Positions 36,684-49,233 of a stretch of DNA of 64,000 nucleotides are shown in pieces; positions within the stretch are counted from its first letter, which is position 1, and each line of letters begins with the position of its first letter. The DNA is from Streptacidiphilus rugosus AM-16 (GTDB taxonomy: Bacteria; Actinomycetota; Actinomycetes; Streptomycetales; Streptomycetaceae): positions 372,001 through 436,000 of the forward strand of contig NZ_JQMJ01000003.1 in the NCBI RefSeq assembly GCF_000744655.1, given 5' to 3'. The notes under the pieces are model-generated. The model made no database searches. It was given only the letters and a program-made list of their open reading frames with translations, and was not told the origin of the DNA. Made by a program: the position numbers and the translations under genes.

Positions 36684-36941
36684 GTGCCGAAGTCACGCAT
36701 CCGCAAGAAGTCGGACTACACCCCGCCGACCACGACGACCGCCACGCCTGTGAAGCTGAAGTCCGGCCGCGGTTTCGTCGCGCCGATCATGCTCGGGCTC
36801 TTTCTCGCGGGCCTGGTGTGGATCGTCGTCTACTACGTGACCAGCGCCCAGTGGCCGATCAGCGCCATCGGCAACTGGAACATCGTCATCGGCTTCGGGT
36901 TCATCGCCGCCGGGTTCGGTGTCTCCACACAGTGGAAGTGA
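36684..36941 (+). CDS. crgA: Cell division protein CrgA
   Basis: The 85-residue protein begins [15 protein letters not shown] and has two membrane helices ([20 protein letters not shown] and [19 protein letters not shown]), the exact layout of CrgA, which modulates FtsZ-ring formation and sporulation septation in Streptomyces. GGGAG lies upstream of the GTG at 36684. Three DnaA boxes begin 1 nt after its stop. Confidence 0.94.
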   Translation: MPKSRIRKKSDYTPPTTTTATPVKLKSGRGFVAPIMLGLFLAGLVWIVVYYVTSAQWPISAIGNWNIVIGFGFIAAGFGVSTQWK

Positions 36942-36942
36942 C

Positions 36943-36993
36943 TTGTCCACAGGCTTGTCCACACTGGGGAAAACCCCGACTATCTGTGGATAA
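36943..36993. promoter_or_regulatory. Cluster of three perfect DnaA boxes outside oriC
   Basis: TTGTCCACA is at 36943-36951 and 36955-36963 in direct orientation, 12 bp apart, and TGTGGATAA (inverse TTATCCACA) is at 36985-36993. All match the actinomycete DnaA consensus. The site lies between the 3' end of crgA and the rhomboid gene end, 13.5 kb from oriC, and could titrate DnaA. Confidence 0.75.
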
Positions 36994-37070
36994 CTTGAAC
37001 CGGACGATCGCCCGCCCGCTCCAGGGATCGGGCACAATGCGCAGGTGAACGCGCGTAGCGAAGCTCACAT

Positions 37071-37104
37071 CGAAGAGGCCCGCACAGCTGTGCGGGCCTC
37101 TTCG
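37071..37104. terminator. Perfect 34-bp palindromic terminator between crgA and the rhomboid gene
   Basis: CGAAGAGGCCCGCACAG pairs perfectly with CTGTGCGGGCCTCTTCG. It separates convergent genes and can serve both directions. Confidence 0.85.
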
Positions 37105-37144
37105 TCGTACTTGTGGAAAACCTCACCCTGCGATCACGCCGTGC

Positions 37145-37957
37145 TCACGTGATCTGCACCGCCGCGTACAGGCTGACCCCGGCCACCAGAGCCGCCACCA
37201 GCACCACCCCGAGCCCCTGCACCGCGTTCCTGCGGTCGGCCGGCGCGTAGGCGTAGCCCGCGGCGATGAGCATGCCCGCGACCAGGCCGCCGATGTGCGC
37301 CTGCCAGGCGATGAAGCCGAGGGAGAAGGTCGCGACCAGGTTGACGACAAGCACCGCGATGATCGGCCCGAGCTGGTAGCCGCGATGGCGGTGGATGACG
37401 ATCACCGCGCCCAGCAGTCCGAAGATCGCTCCGGAGGCGCCCAGCACCATCTTGGCCGGATCGGTCGCCATCACCAGCGCCGAGCCCGCCAGCCCGGAGA
37501 CCAGGTAGAGGGCGAGGAAGCGCATCCGCCCGAGCACCTTCTCCAGGTACGGGCCCAGCACCCACAGCGACCACATGTTCATCGCGATGTGCAGGATGTT
37601 CTGGTGCAGGAAGACCGAGGTGATCATCCGGTACCACTGGTGCCCCAGCACCACCGCGTCGCCCTGCATGATCCAGCGGGCCACGAAGCCGTCGCCGCCG
37701 GTGAACGCCAGCAGCCACACCACCAGGTTGGCCGCGATCAGCGCCTTGGTGACCAGCGCGCCGTCGCGCACCACCTGGCCGCCGTACTCGGTGCGCGGCG
37801 CGGCGACCCGCGCCGAGGAGCGGCCCTCGTGGAAGCAGTCCAGGCAGTGGAAGCCGACCGCGGCCTCCACCCGGCACTCGGGGCAGACCGGCTTCTCGCA
37901 GCGCGAGCAGCGGACGCCCGTCTCGCGCCCCGGGTGCCGATAGCAGTCCGGCAGCAT
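37145..37957 (-). CDS. Rhomboid-family intramembrane serine protease with N-terminal zinc finger
   Basis: The 270-residue protein has an N-terminal B-box-like zinc finger with paired Cys (CYRHPGRETGVRCSRCEKPV, CPECR, FHCLDCF) and a six-helix rhomboid domain. The catalytic Ser is in GASGAIFGLLGAV and the second His in AHIGGLVAGMLIAAGY; HIAMNMWSLWVLG is the conserved HxxxN. It cleaves transmembrane substrates in the membrane. The ATG at 37957 is used; the substrate is unknown. Confidence 0.92.
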   Translation of the reverse strand: MLPDCYRHPGRETGVRCSRCEKPVCPECRVEAAVGFHCLDCFHEGRSSARVAAPRTEYGGQVVRDGALVTKALIAANLVVWLLAFTGGDGFVARWIMQGDAVVLGHQWYRMITSVFLHQNILHIAMNMWSLWVLGPYLEKVLGRMRFLALYLVSGLAGSALVMATDPAKMVLGASGAIFGLLGAVIVIHRHRGYQLGPIIAVLVVNLVATFSLGFIAWQAHIGGLVAGMLIAAGYAYAPADRRNAVQGLGVVLVAALVAGVSLYAAVQIT

Positions 37958-38016
37958 GTTCGCTGGATCCCCCTTCGATCGTGCAGATCCTCGGATGTCA
38001 CGGACGGCGGATGCCG

Positions 38017-38054
38017 ACAGGGCCCAGTCTCCCTCAGCGGAGGCGGGGCCCTGT
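38017..38054 (-). terminator. Stem-loop after the cyclophilin gene
   Basis: ACAGGGCCC and GGGCCCTGT form a 9-bp stem with a 20-nt loop downstream of the peptidyl-prolyl isomerase gene on the minus strand. Confidence 0.45.
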
Positions 38055-38085
38055 ACGTCGCGGTGATGAGAATCCGCGCAGCGGA

Positions 38086-38610
38086 TCAGCGGCGGGTGAT
38101 CTCCACCGACTCGATCACGACATCCTGCGCCGGGCGGTCGTTGCCTCCGGTGGCGACGCCGGCGATGGCGTCGACGACCTTCCTGGAGGCCTCGTCGGCG
38201 ACCTCGCCGAAGATGGTGTGCTTGCGGTTCAGCCAGGTGGTCGGGGCCACCGTCACGAAGAACTGCGAGCCGTTGGTGCCCGGGCCGGCGTTCGCCATGG
38301 CGAGCAGGTACGGGCGGTCGAAGACCAGCTCGGGGTGGATCTCGTCGTTGAACTCGTAGCCCGGGCCGCCGACGCCGACGCCGAGCGGGTCACCGCCCTG
38401 GATCATGAAGCCGGGAATGACCCGGTGGAAGATCGTGCCGTCGTAGAGCCGGTCGTTCGTCTTCGCGCCCGTGCCCGGGTGGGTCCACTCGCGGGTGCCC
38501 TCCGCCAGCTCCACGAAGTTCGCCACGGTCTTGGGGGCGTGGAAGGGGAGGAGCTTCAGCTCGATGTCCCCGTGGTTGGTGTGGAGAGTGGCGAGCAGTT
38601 CCTGAGCCAC
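38086..38610 (-). CDS. ppiA: Cyclophilin-type peptidyl-prolyl cis-trans isomerase
   Basis: The 174-residue protein has cyclophilin motifs: PKTVANFVELAEG, YDGTIFHRVIPGFMIQGGDP with the catalytic Arg in FHRV, LAMANAGPGTNGSQFFVTVA, and WLNRKHTIFGEV. There is no signal peptide, so it is cytoplasmic and catalyses proline isomerisation during folding. The GTG start at 38610 has AAGG upstream. It is divergent from the DUF5324 gene. Confidence 0.93.
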   Translation of the reverse strand: MAQELLATLHTNHGDIELKLLPFHAPKTVANFVELAEGTREWTHPGTGAKTNDRLYDGTIFHRVIPGFMIQGGDPLGVGVGGPGYEFNDEIHPELVFDRPYLLAMANAGPGTNGSQFFVTVAPTTWLNRKHTIFGEVADEASRKVVDAIAGVATGGNDRPAQDVVIESVEITRR

Positions 38611-38826
38611 GATGCGCCTTCCTTGAGTCCTTCGTGGGAGCGGACGCGCGCGTGGGCGCGCGACAGCCGACAGAAGGATCCTCCCACGCCCTGTGCATCG
38701 GCTCCCAAAGGAGCAGGATGCGAAGTGAAGGATCCGTTTTTCAGCGCGCCTGGGAGCGTTTCAGGCGGCATGATCTTTCATTGGGTGGATAGGTGACAAA
38801 CAGGACGCCCGAGGAGGAGGTTTCCG

Positions 38827-39582
38827 GTGACCCGGATCGACACAGCTCGCGAGGCAGCCAGTCGCACCCGTGAGCAGCTCACGCCCTATGCCGTGAACGC
38901 GAAGGACGCCGCGACACAGTACGGCGAGGAGGCCTGGCAGAAGTGGGCTCCCGTCATCGGCTCGAAGGTGGAGCACGCACGCCTGGCGGCCCAGAGCCGG
39001 GTCCAGGGCCAGGTGGTCCCCCTGTGGGACCAGGCGCGCGGCAACGTCCCGCCCGCCGTCGACGAGGCCGTGGTCAAGGCGGCCCGGCAGGCGAAGGCGG
39101 CCGCACAGCAGGCCAAGGTGGCCGCGGCGGTCGCTGCCGAGCAGGCGCGCAGCGTCGCGCAGGAGAGGGTGCTGCCGGCCACCCAGCTGGCGGCCCACCA
39201 GGTCCACGACCGGTCGGCGGCCGCCCTGCCGGTGCTGCGCGGCCAGGTGTCGCTGGCCGAGATCGAGGCGCTGACGGCGGCTCATGCGCGCGCGGCGGCC
39301 CGCAAGGGGCGCTGGGCACGGCGCGGATTCACTCTGCTGGCCGTAGGCGCACTGGCCACCGGCGGCCTCGCGGCATGGCGGTGGTACCAGCGGCAGAGTA
39401 ACCCCGACTGGCTGGTCGAGCCGCCGACCACGCCGATCCCGCTGCGGGAGACCCAGCCGGGCTCCGGCGGCTCCAGCGCCAGCGCGGCCGTGAACGGCTC
39501 ACTTCCGCTCGACCCCGAGGTCGAGGCCAAGGAGGCGAAGGAAGCCGAGGCCAAGTCGAAGGAGAAGAAGCCGGAGAAGTGA
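38827..39582 (+). CDS. DUF5324-like membrane protein
   Basis: The 251-residue protein has a long Ala-rich amphipathic helical region (VKAARQAKAAAQQAKVAAAV), one membrane helix near 166-182 (GFTLLAVGALATGGLAAWRW) and a charged tail ending in Lys/Glu repeats. I recognise it as the DUF5324 type found beside these genes in Streptomyces; function unknown. GGAGGAGG stands 6 nt before the GTG. Confidence 0.78.
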   Translation: MTRIDTAREAASRTREQLTPYAVNAKDAATQYGEEAWQKWAPVIGSKVEHARLAAQSRVQGQVVPLWDQARGNVPPAVDEAVVKAARQAKAAAQQAKVAAAVAAEQARSVAQERVLPATQLAAHQVHDRSAAALPVLRGQVSLAEIEALTAAHARAAARKGRWARRGFTLLAVGALATGGLAAWRWYQRQSNPDWLVEPPTTPIPLRETQPGSGGSSASAAVNGSLPLDPEVEAKEAKEAEAKSKEKKPEK

Positions 39583-39602
39583 GCGCGATGCGCCCCCGGC
39601 AG

Positions 39603-39642
39603 CACGAAGGGCCCCACCCGCGGACGGGTGGGGCCCTTCGTG
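39603..39642. terminator. Perfect 18-bp stem-loop terminator
   Basis: CACGAAGGGCCCCACCCG and CGGGTGGGGCCCTTCGTG flank a CGGA loop, between the DUF5324 gene and tRNA-Ala, which are convergent. It probably serves both. Confidence 0.88.
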
Positions 39643-39650
39643 TCGATCTG

Positions 39651-39723
39651 TGGAGCCTAGGGGAGTCGAACCCCTGACATCCGCCATGCAAAGACGGCGC
39701 TCTACCAACTGAGCTAAGGCCCC
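39651..39723 (-). tRNA. tRNA-Ala (TGC)
   Basis: On the minus strand the gene starts GGGGCCTTAGCTCAGTTGG and has anticodon TGC in CTTTGCATG and T arm AGGGGTTCGACTCCCCT. The acceptor stem closes with AGGCTCC. CCA is not encoded. Confidence 0.96.
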
Positions 39724-39786
39724 GCGAACTGCCGCGGACAAGCGTACCCGCTCGACACGGCAGCGCAGACCACCTTTACGCACCAA

Positions 39787-39822
39787 GATCGCTAAATGTC
39801 ACACGTGAAGCATTTGGCGATC
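39787..39822. repeat. TGCTTCACGTGAAGCA palindrome family, copy E2 (degenerate)
   Basis: The sequence keeps the outer GATCGC arm and the central CACGTG, but the left core reads TGTCACAC. 32 of the 36 bases pair if G-T is allowed. It lies upstream of tRNA-Ala and downstream of the DLW-39 gene. A decayed copy. Confidence 0.65.
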
Positions 39823-39890
39823 ATGCTCGACGCGATCACGCTCGGCGTGACCGTGCTCCGAGCGATCCTGCTCGGTGCGCGTCGCTCGGC

Positions 39891-40022
39891 TCAGCGCGAG
39901 CCGGCCGGGATCGGGTCGGTGGCCTCGGTCCACAGGTCCTGCTCGGCGCGGTCGGCCTGGACCTGGCGGTAGACGAAGTACCCGCCCAGAACGGCCAGAA
40001 CAACCAGCAGAAGCTTCTTCAC
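39891..40022 (-). CDS. DLW-39 family small membrane protein
   Basis: The 43-residue protein reads VKKLLLVVLAVLGGYFVYRQ then VQADRAEQDLWTEATDPIPA. It has one N-terminal membrane helix followed by the DLW motif that names this actinobacterial family. GAGG lies 7 nt before the GTG at 40022. The family is strongly conserved next to the gyrA/DUF3566/tRNA-Ile block; its function is unknown. Confidence 0.88.
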   Translation of the reverse strand: MKKLLLVVLAVLGGYFVYRQVQADRAEQDLWTEATDPIPAGSR

Positions 40023-40180
40023 CGCGAGACCTCGACTTCCTCGATGACGTCCTTGCCGCGATGCTACACCCCAGCGAGGAGGCCCAAGACCGGCTCAGGC
40101 CAACGTAAGAACGCCGTCGCCCCGCCGAGCCCCCGCCCGGCCGCGACCCGGCGGGGCCCTCCCCCGGAGGGGAAAATGCT

Positions 40181-40212
40181 GATGCCCCGGATGGAGAACC
40201 ATCCGGGGCATC
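40181..40212 (-). terminator. Stem-loop terminator after tRNA-Ile
   Basis: GATGCCCCGGATGG and CCATCCGGGGCATC form a 14-bp perfect stem with an AGAA loop. On the minus strand it is followed by AGCATTTT. Confidence 0.8.
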
Positions 40213-40220
40213 CACGCTGG

Positions 40221-40294
40221 TGGGCCTAACAGGACTTGAACCTGTGGCCTCTTCCTTATCAGGGAAGCGCTCTAACCGTCTGAGCTATAGGCCC
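40221..40294 (-). tRNA. tRNA-Ile (GAT)
   Basis: On the minus strand the gene starts GGGCCTATAGCTCAGACGG, with anticodon GAT in CCTGATAAG and T arm CAGGTTCAAGTCCTG. The acceptor closes with TAGGCCC. CCA is not encoded. Confidence 0.96.
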
Positions 40295-40375
40295 GCGCTG
40301 CGTTGCGTTGAAAGATTAGCGCACCTGCAGCGGTCTGCCCAAATCCGTTCCCTGAGGTCAGCCGATCAGGGCCGG

Positions 40376-41152
40376 TCAGTCCTCTTCGGCGAGGGTCAGT
40401 TCGACGCCTCCGGTCATGCCGGCGGCGGTGTTGTAGATGAACGAACCCAGCGTGCACAGCGCCGTCAGCAGCACCACGTCGATCACCGCGATCAGCAGCG
40501 TGAACATGAAGACGTTGCCGAAGGACAGGTACGACTGGAGGTCGAAGCCGCTGGAGGCGTCCGCACCGGTGGTGGCCTGCTTGAGGGTGCCGCCCAGCGA
40601 GCTGAAGACGCCGGCCGCGTCCAGGACCATCCACAGCAGCGAGACGCCGACGATGGTCACCACGCCCAGCGCGATGGACAGCAGGAAGCTGACCTTCATC
40701 ACCGTCCACGGGTCGGTCCGCACCACGCGCAGGCGCGCGCGGCGGGTCCGGCCGGACGGCGGGGCCGCAGGGCTGGGACGGCCCGCTGCGGGCCTGTTGG
40801 CGCCGCCGGGGGCGCGGTCGGCCGCCGCGCCGGGCACGGGGGTGCCCCGCGGCGGCGTGGGCTGGCCCTTGGCGTACGTCGTGGGCGTGGAGTAGCCGCC
40901 GCCCGAGGTGGCGGGCGCGGTCGCCGGGGCCGCCGGAGTGGCCGCCTCCGCCGCGGCGCGGGCCTGCGCCTGCTCGCCGTTGGGGCCGCCCTGGCGGCGA
41001 CGGGGGGCCTGCGGGCCGCTGTCAGCCCCGACGGCCGGCATCACCGACGTCGAGCCCGCGTCACGCCCGGCACCGCCGGCACCGCCGTTCGCCGCACCGG
41101 CGGCGTTCTGCGCCCGCCCTGCGGCACCAGCCGATCCCGTGGGTCCACTCAC
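40376..41152 (-). CDS. DUF3566 domain membrane protein
   Basis: The 258-residue protein has a disordered Ala/Gly/Pro-rich N-terminal ~150 residues and a C-terminal DUF3566 domain with two membrane helices (FLLSIALGVVTIVGVSLLWM and FMFTLLIAVIDVVLLTALCT). The GTG at 41152 has GGAGG 6-7 nt upstream; the frame stays open to 41242. It follows gyrA, as in other actinobacteria where this protein is encoded right after gyrase. The role is unknown. Confidence 0.9.
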   Translation of the reverse strand: MSGPTGSAGAAGRAQNAAGAANGGAGGAGRDAGSTSVMPAVGADSGPQAPRRRQGGPNGEQAQARAAAEAATPAAPATAPATSGGGYSTPTTYAKGQPTPPRGTPVPGAAADRAPGGANRPAAGRPSPAAPPSGRTRRARLRVVRTDPWTVMKVSFLLSIALGVVTIVGVSLLWMVLDAAGVFSSLGGTLKQATTGADASSGFDLQSYLSFGNVFMFTLLIAVIDVVLLTALCTLGSFIYNTAAGMTGGVELTLAEED

Positions 41153-41267
41153 CCTGGTCCTCCCGCATTCCCCTCCAGGGCCGGGGAGGCCCTGGTGTGT
41201 CGTCACGCCCTCACGCTGCACACGTGATGGTTCAAAGCGCAAGCAGTCAACCTGGACAGAATCCTGA

Positions 41268-41300
41268 CACGGGCCTCGGTGCGATGCACCGGGGCCCGTG
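41268..41300 (-). terminator. gyrA terminator
   Basis: CACGGGCCTCGGTGC pairs with GCACCGGGGCCCGTG (one T-G) around a GAT loop, 29 bp after the gyrA stop. Confidence 0.75.
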
Positions 41301-41329
41301 GCTCAGTCCTCGTCAGCGCTGGTCAGCAC

Positions 41330-43954
<2,625 letters not shown>

Positions 43955-43995
43955 GGGTGGTCAGTTTCCTTTCGCTGGCGGTACTGCCGGACCTC

Positions 43996-46077
<2,082 letters not shown>

Positions 46078-46280
46078 TCAATACCGCAAGCGGCAGTGTT
46101 TGAGTTCCAGTCTACCGGTACGACTGACATAGATGGGGCTTTGCCGCCCTCTGAACGGCCCGTGCCGGACGTCAACCACGCCCCGACATGTCCCCACACC
46201 CGGCCGGGGGGCCTACGCCGCTCTGGAGCCCGTTTCTCGGCTCCGCCGCCTACGGCGCGTCACACCCCCTCCTGTGTGCG

Positions 46281-46799
46281 TCAGCCCCAGGTGTCCCCGG
46301 GCCCCTTGCTGCCCGGCGCCCGCAGCCGCCCCCGGTACCGGGCCGGCCCCGCCGACGGGCCCTGGACCTTGATGAACCGGACCGTGCCGTCCCCCAGACC
46401 GGTGTTCAGTGTCTTGAGCAACTGCGGTGCCATCAGGCGGAGTTGGGTGGCCCAGGCAGTGGAGGAACAGCGCACGGTGAGCACCCGCTCGTCCTCGTCG
46501 AAGGTCTCCGGCTCGCAGTGCGCGGCGATGTCCTTCCCCACGATCTCCGGCCACCGACCCATCACCCCGCCGACGGCCGCAGGCGCCTCCCACCCCCGCT
46601 CGGCCAGCAGGCGGCTGATCGCCGACCCCAACGGCTGCGGATCCCGCCCGTCCGCCCGCGCGCCCGACCTCAGCCCGGTCCGGCGGGCCTGCTTCTTCTG
46701 ACTGGCGGCCTCACCGCGGGCACGGGCCTGCTCCTTGGCCGCACGAAGCGCGACGCGGGCGAGGTCCACACCGCTGAGCTCGGGAGTCTCCTCCGCCAT
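46281..46799 (-). CDS. dciA: DciA-like (DUF721) helicase-loader-associated protein
   Basis: The 172-residue protein has a basic N-terminal half (RVALRAAKEQARARGEAASQ, KKQARRTGLRSG) and the KH-like DUF721 domain (WPEIVGKDIAAHCEPETFDE, VLTVRCSSTAWATQLRLMAP). DciA proteins work with the replicative helicase DnaB in bacteria lacking DnaC/DnaI. ATG at 46799 is chosen; the frame continues to a TTG at 46859 that lies in a DnaA box. It sits between recF and gyrB as in other Streptomyces. Confidence 0.9.
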   Translation of the reverse strand: MAEETPELSGVDLARVALRAAKEQARARGEAASQKKQARRTGLRSGARADGRDPQPLGSAISRLLAERGWEAPAAVGGVMGRWPEIVGKDIAAHCEPETFDEDERVLTVRCSSTAWATQLRLMAPQLLKTLNTGLGDGTVRFIKVQGPSAGPARYRGRLRAPGSKGPGDTWG

Positions 46800-46850
46800 G
46801 TCGCGTCTCGCCTTCCCCGGGGGGCACCTCCCGGCCGAAGGCTGGGGGAC

Positions 46851-46859
46851 TGTGGACAA
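46851..46859 (-). promoter_or_regulatory. DnaA box upstream of dciA
   Basis: A perfect TTGTCCACA on the minus strand, 51 bp before the dciA start. It may couple dciA-gyrBA expression to DnaA. Confidence 0.55.
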
Positions 46860-46887
46860 AGAAACAAGAGTACGCGGCAGCCCCCTC

Positions 46888-46991
46888 AGGGGCGCGAGGA
46901 ACTGTGCGACGAGCCACCCACGCAGGTCGAGCCCGGAACGCGCAGGGCCATCCGCTCGTCAGTGGTTGCTCGCGCAGTTCCTCGTGCCCCT
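46888..46991. repeat. GGGGCGCGRGGAACTG inverted repeat, copy c
   Basis: The left arm AGGGGCGCGAGGAACTGTGC...GAGCCAC and the right arm GTGGTTGCTCGCGC...CTCGTGCCCCT pair over ~30 bp with a few differences. It fills most of the recF-dciA gap and ends 11 bp from the recF stop. Confidence 0.7.
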
Positions 46992-47002
46992 GGACAGTGC
47001 AA

Positions 47003-48130
47003 CTACAGCTTGGTGACTTCGCCGTTCAGGACGGAGAAGCGGGTGCCGCTCAGCGCATCAGGGACGTCCTCAGGGACCGCCGCCGTGACCAGGACCTGCT
47101 CGCCGGTGACCACCCGCTCGGCAAGCCGCTCGCGCCGCCGCGCGTCCAGCTCCGCGAAGACGTCGTCCAGGATCAGCACCGGCTCGCCGCCGTCCTCCCG
47201 CAACAGGTCGTAGGAGGCCAGCCGCAGCGCCAGCGCGTACGACCAGCACTCGCCGTGCGAGGCGTACCCCTTCGCCGGCAGCTCGCCCAGCCGGAGGCCG
47301 AGCTCGTCCCGGTGCGGGCCCACCAGCGTCAGCCCCCGCTCCAGCTCCTGCTTCCGCGCGGCCCCCAACGCCGCCAGCATGGCCGCGTGCAGCGCCTCAC
47401 GGCCGCCGCCCAGCGGAACGCCCTCGCCCATCGACGAGCGGTACTCCAGCAGCGTCGGCCCGCCGCCGGGCGCCAGCTCCTCGTACGCCCGCGCCACCAG
47501 CGGCTGCAGGGCCGCCACCAGATCCAGCCGCTGCGCCAGCAGCTCCGCGCCGGCCCGCGCCAGGTGGTCGTCCCACACGTCCAGCGTCGACAGCTCCACC
47601 CGGCCGGACGAGCGCCGCGCCATCGCCGCCGTCTTGAGCAGCGCGTTCCGCTGCTTCAGCACCCGCTCGTAGTCCTGCCGCACCCCGGCCAGCCGCGGCG
47701 CCCGCAGCGTCAGCAGCTCGTCAAGGAAGCGGCGGCGCTCGCCGGGATCGCCCTTGACCAGGGCCAGGTCCTCCGGGGCGAACAACACCGTGCGCAGCAG
47801 GCCCAGCACGTCGCGCGGCCGGACGTTGTCGCTGCGGTTGATCCGGGCGCGGTTGGCCCGGCCGGGGTTCAGCTCCAGCTCGATCAGCGTCTGCCGCTCG
47901 TCGCGGACCACCATGCCGCGCACGATCGCCCGCTGCGCGCCCGCGCGCACCAGCGGGGCGTCGCCCGCGACGCGGTGGCTGCCGAGGGTCGCCAGATAGC
48001 CGACCGCCTCGACCAGGTTCGTCTTGCCCTGGCCGTTGGGACCGGTGAACGCGGTGACGCCCGGGTCGAGCGGAACCTCGACCCGGGCGTAACAGCGGAA
48101 GTCGGCCAGCGAGAGATGCGCGACGTGCAC
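47003..48130 (-). CDS. recF: DNA replication and repair protein RecF
   Basis: The 375-residue SMC-like ATPase has Walker [18 protein letters not shown] (about 30-46), the ABC signature region and Walker [19 protein letters not shown]. The N-terminus [19 protein letters not shown] fits RecF exactly. It loads RecA at gapped DNA. It starts with GTG at 48130, 60 bp after gnd, with a DnaA box between. Confidence 0.96.
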   Translation of the reverse strand: MHVAHLSLADFRCYARVEVPLDPGVTAFTGPNGQGKTNLVEAVGYLATLGSHRVAGDAPLVRAGAQRAIVRGMVVRDERQTLIELELNPGRANRARINRSDNVRPRDVLGLLRTVLFAPEDLALVKGDPGERRRFLDELLTLRAPRLAGVRQDYERVLKQRNALLKTAAMARRSSGRVELSTLDVWDDHLARAGAELLAQRLDLVAALQPLVARAYEELAPGGGPTLLEYRSSMGEGVPLGGGREALHAAMLAALGAARKQELERGLTLVGPHRDELGLRLGELPAKGYASHGECWSYALALRLASYDLLREDGGEPVLILDDVFAELDARRRERLAERVVTGEQVLVTAAVPEDVPDALSGTRFSVLNGEVTKL

Positions 48131-48146
48131 AGCTTCCTTCGCAGGT

Positions 48147-48155
48147 TGTGGATAA
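48147..48155 (-). promoter_or_regulatory. DnaA box upstream of recF
   Basis: TGTGGATAA is the inverse of TTATCCACA, the E. coli-type consensus, 16 bp before the recF start. Confidence 0.55.
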
Positions 48156-48190
48156 CTCTGTTGGAACAGTAACGACTTGAGCTGCGTGGG

Positions 48191-49066
48191 CTACTTGCTC
48201 TCGACCGCGTGGCCGCCGAACTCGTTGCGGAGCGCGGCGATCATCTTCATCTGCGGGGAGTCGTCCTGACGCGAGGCGAACCGCGCGAAGAGCGAGGCGG
48301 TGATCGCGGGCAGCGGCACCGCGTGGTCGATCGCGGCCTCCACCGTCCAGCGGCCCTCGCCCGAGTCCGCGGCGTAGCCCTTCAGCTTGCCCAGGTGCTC
48401 GTCCTTGTCGAGGGCGTCCACGGCCAGGTCCAGCAGCCAGGAGCGGATGACCGTGCCCTCCTTCCAGGAGCGGAAGATCTCGCGGACGTCGGTGACGCTG
48501 TCCACGGCCTCCAGCAGCTCCCAGCCCTCGGCGTAGGCCTGCATCATGGCGTACTCGATGCCGTTGTGGACCATCTTCGCGAAGTGGCCGGCGCCGACCT
48601 TGCCCGCGTGGACCGAGCCGAAGTCGCCCTCGGGCTTGAGCGCGTCGAAGATCGGCTTGACCTTCGCGACGTCCTCGACGGAGCCGCCGTACATCAGGGC
48701 GTAGCCGTTCTGCAGGCCCCAGACGCCGCCGGAGACGCCGCAGTCGACGAAGCCGATGCCCTTCTGCGCGAGGTCGGCCGCGTGCTTCTCGTCGTCGGTC
48801 CAACGCGAGTTGCCGCCGTCGACGACGATGTCGCCCGGCTCCAGCAGCTCGGCCAGCTCGTCCACGGTGGACTGGGTCGGACCGCCGGCGGGGACCATGA
48901 CCCACACCACGCGCGGCGCGGCCAGCGAGCCGACCAGCTCCTTCAGGCTCGTGACGTCGGACAGGGCGGGGTCGCGGTCGTAGCCGACAACGGTGTGGCC
49001 CGCGCGGCGGATGCGCTCGCGCATGTTGCCGCCCATCTTGCCGAGACCGATGAGTCCGAGCTGCAT
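48191..49066 (-). CDS. gnd: 6-phosphogluconate dehydrogenase, decarboxylating (short, YqeC-like form)
   Basis: The 291-residue protein has the NAD(P) Rossmann motif GLIGLGKMGGNM near the start, IVVDGGNSRWTDDEKHAADL for substrate binding, GFVDCGVSGGVWG, and the catalytic KMVHNGIEYAMMQAYAEG. At this length it is the shorter, often NAD-preferring type. It converts 6-phosphogluconate to ribulose 5-phosphate. Its place between dnaN and recF is typical of Streptomyces. AAAGGA precedes the ATG. Confidence 0.94.
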   Translation of the reverse strand: MQLGLIGLGKMGGNMRERIRRAGHTVVGYDRDPALSDVTSLKELVGSLAAPRVVWVMVPAGGPTQSTVDELAELLEPGDIVVDGGNSRWTDDEKHAADLAQKGIGFVDCGVSGGVWGLQNGYALMYGGSVEDVAKVKPIFDALKPEGDFGSVHAGKVGAGHFAKMVHNGIEYAMMQAYAEGWELLEAVDSVTDVREIFRSWKEGTVIRSWLLDLAVDALDKDEHLGKLKGYAADSGEGRWTVEAAIDHAVPLPAITASLFARFASRQDDSPQMKMIAALRNEFGGHAVESK

Positions 49067-49153
49067 GACTAGTCCTTTGTTCCGTGGTGACTGTCCGCGG
49101 CCCCGTTGCCGCCAAAGATTGAGCCTAGCTCCGAGAGCCGTTCGCACCACCTC

Positions 49154-49183
49154 AGGGGCGCGAGGAACTGCGCGACAAGCCAC
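49154..49183. repeat. GGGGCGCGRGGAACTG repeat, copy d (half element)
   Basis: Only the left arm is intact (AGGGGCGCGAGGAACTGCGC then GACAAGCCAC). No full right arm follows, so the element is truncated. It lies between gnd and dnaN. Confidence 0.6.
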
Positions 49184-49233
49184 CCGAGTGGCCAGTCCCC
49201 GAACAGGCAGTCCTCGCGCCTCCGACGGTGCTG

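Noticed and set aside
37048-37155. A 35-codon GTG frame after the DnaA boxes near crgA
   Set aside because: Most of it is the terminator palindrome at 37071-37104, and it runs into the rhomboid gene; no family is recognisable.
46800-46859. TTG start at 46859 for dciA
   Set aside because: It falls in a DnaA box and gives 20 atypical residues; the ATG at 46799 begins the usual MAEE N-terminus.
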